The translations under genes were made by a program, and so were the position numbers. Of a stretch of DNA of 6,657 bases, positions 6,160-6,657 are shown in pieces (position 1 is the stretch's first letter; the number at the start of each line of letters is the position of its first letter). The notes under the pieces were generated by a model, which saw only the letters and a program-made list of their open reading frames with translations, was not told where the DNA came from and did no database searches. Source of the DNA: JADJOY01 sp046331705 [NCBI: bacterium] (GTDB lineage: Bacteria; JADJOY01). Location of the stretch: assembly GCA_046331705.1 (NCBI GenBank), contig JAXLQJ010000109.1, positions 1 to 6,657 on the forward strand, written 5' to 3'.

Positions 6160-6657
6160 GGCGAAACCGCAGGGTGAACCGGAATCTCGAACGAGGCTTT
6201 GAAGCCAAGCCCAGGCGCCCGCGCCGAAACCGAGTAGCGCCACACGATTTGGTCACGCCAATTGGAGCCGTCGGTGGGAGGCTGCTCACGCGGAAAGTGC
6301 AGCAACACGGGAAGCACGGTCGCCTCGCCGTCGAGTCGAGCGGCGGAAGCGGCGATGGTCTCGCGATGCTCCCACATGGTCTGGTCGTCGGTGTCGGAAA
6401 CGCCTCCGTCGGAGTAGGTGATACGGCGGCGTAGACATTCGAGCTGGGTGTGAAAAGCGGAAACGGTGGTCGCGCGTAGCGGAATGCGCAGCGAAAGGGC
6501 TATCTGGCGACCGATGCGCGGAGCGTCTCCTTCGAAGGCAAGCTCCGCCATGCCGAACTTCCGGATGCGCATTCGCTCCAGCGTTCCAGGTATCAGGGCG
6601 GCGATCGCGAGCGGCCAGAACACCCAGGCGCGCGGGCGGCGCCCATGCAGCAGGTCG
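6156..6657 (-). CDS. Second DUF3592-like membrane protein (N-terminus beyond window)
   Basis: The last 166 residues of a membrane protein are present, paralogous to the product at 4947-5912; the frame is open through the right edge, so the gene is partial, not truncated. It opens with the end of a loop, then a hydrophobic segment (WVFWPLAIAALIPG) matching TM4 of its neighbour. The C-terminal domain follows: FGMAELAFEGDAPRIG, a Cys/Arg-rich strand LECLRRR, then LPVLLHF, WRDQIVW and LGFKASFEIPV. Each block aligns in order with FGVAELRFEGPAPRLG, LHCRRR, LPLDIDV, WQNQIVW and LGLRARFELPV of the downstream gene, and both end within about ten residues of the last block. The copies have diverged considerably, so the duplication is not recent. 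Function is unknown. Confidence 0.8.
   Translation of the reverse strand, partial: DLLHGRRPRAWVFWPLAIAALIPGTLERMRIRKFGMAELAFEGDAPRIGRQIALSLRIPLRATTVSAFHTQLECLRRRITYSDGGVSDTDDQTMWEHRETIAASAARLDGEATVLPVLLHFPREQPPTDGSNWRDQIVWRYSVSARAPGLGFKASFEIPVHPAVSP

Overview
This is a high-GC (by eye about two-thirds G+C), gene-dense bacterial window holding core vitamin-biosynthesis genes followed by envelope proteins of unknown role. A probable outer lipoprotein implies a diderm (Gram-negative) cell. The Myxococcota/Desulfobacterota-like style of the proteins (secreted 'DGG' beta-propeller lipoprotein, GC-rich codons) is only a hint of lineage. I see no IS element, CRISPR array, tRNA, rRNA or prophage gene, and no stretch over 300 bases is empty.

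Left part (1-1001). On the minus strand, thiS (sulfur carrier) and thiG (thiazole synthase, cut by the left edge) form a tight pair in which the thiS stop codon abuts the thiG start. They are transcribed away from a 140-base divergent control region. That region holds a sequence closely matching the BirA (biotin repressor) operator, TCGTAAACC-N14-GGTTGACGA at 935-966. It also holds a possible promoter (TTGACG at 960-965) and an AT-rich 12-bp perfect palindrome (972-983).

Middle (1002-3577). On the plus strand, bioF and bioA are co-transcribed with an 11-base gap whose Shine-Dalgarno overlaps the bioF stop. Together they convert pimeloyl-thioester plus alanine to 7-keto-8-aminopelargonate (KAPA) and then to 7,8-diaminopelargonate (DAPA). 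bioD and bioB are not in the window. The operator upstream implies biotin-responsive repression. BioA resembles the Bacillus BioK type, with Phe where E. coli BioA has Tyr17, and carries an internal four-cysteine segment.

Right part (3606-6657). Everything is on the minus strand, converging on bioA across 28 bases. It holds a predicted lipoprotein built of seven beta-propeller-like repeats and a four-TM membrane protein with a C-terminal soluble domain. A second copy of that last domain lies upstream and runs off the right edge, so the two are tandem paralogs resembling DUF3592-type proteins. A 243-base gap between the paralogs holds a doubtful small ORF and a short tandem/inverted repeat.

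The points most worth following are the biotin operator shared with a divergent thiamine operon, the BioA substrate question, and the paralogous membrane-protein pair. I did not find strong evidence for a wholly new system.
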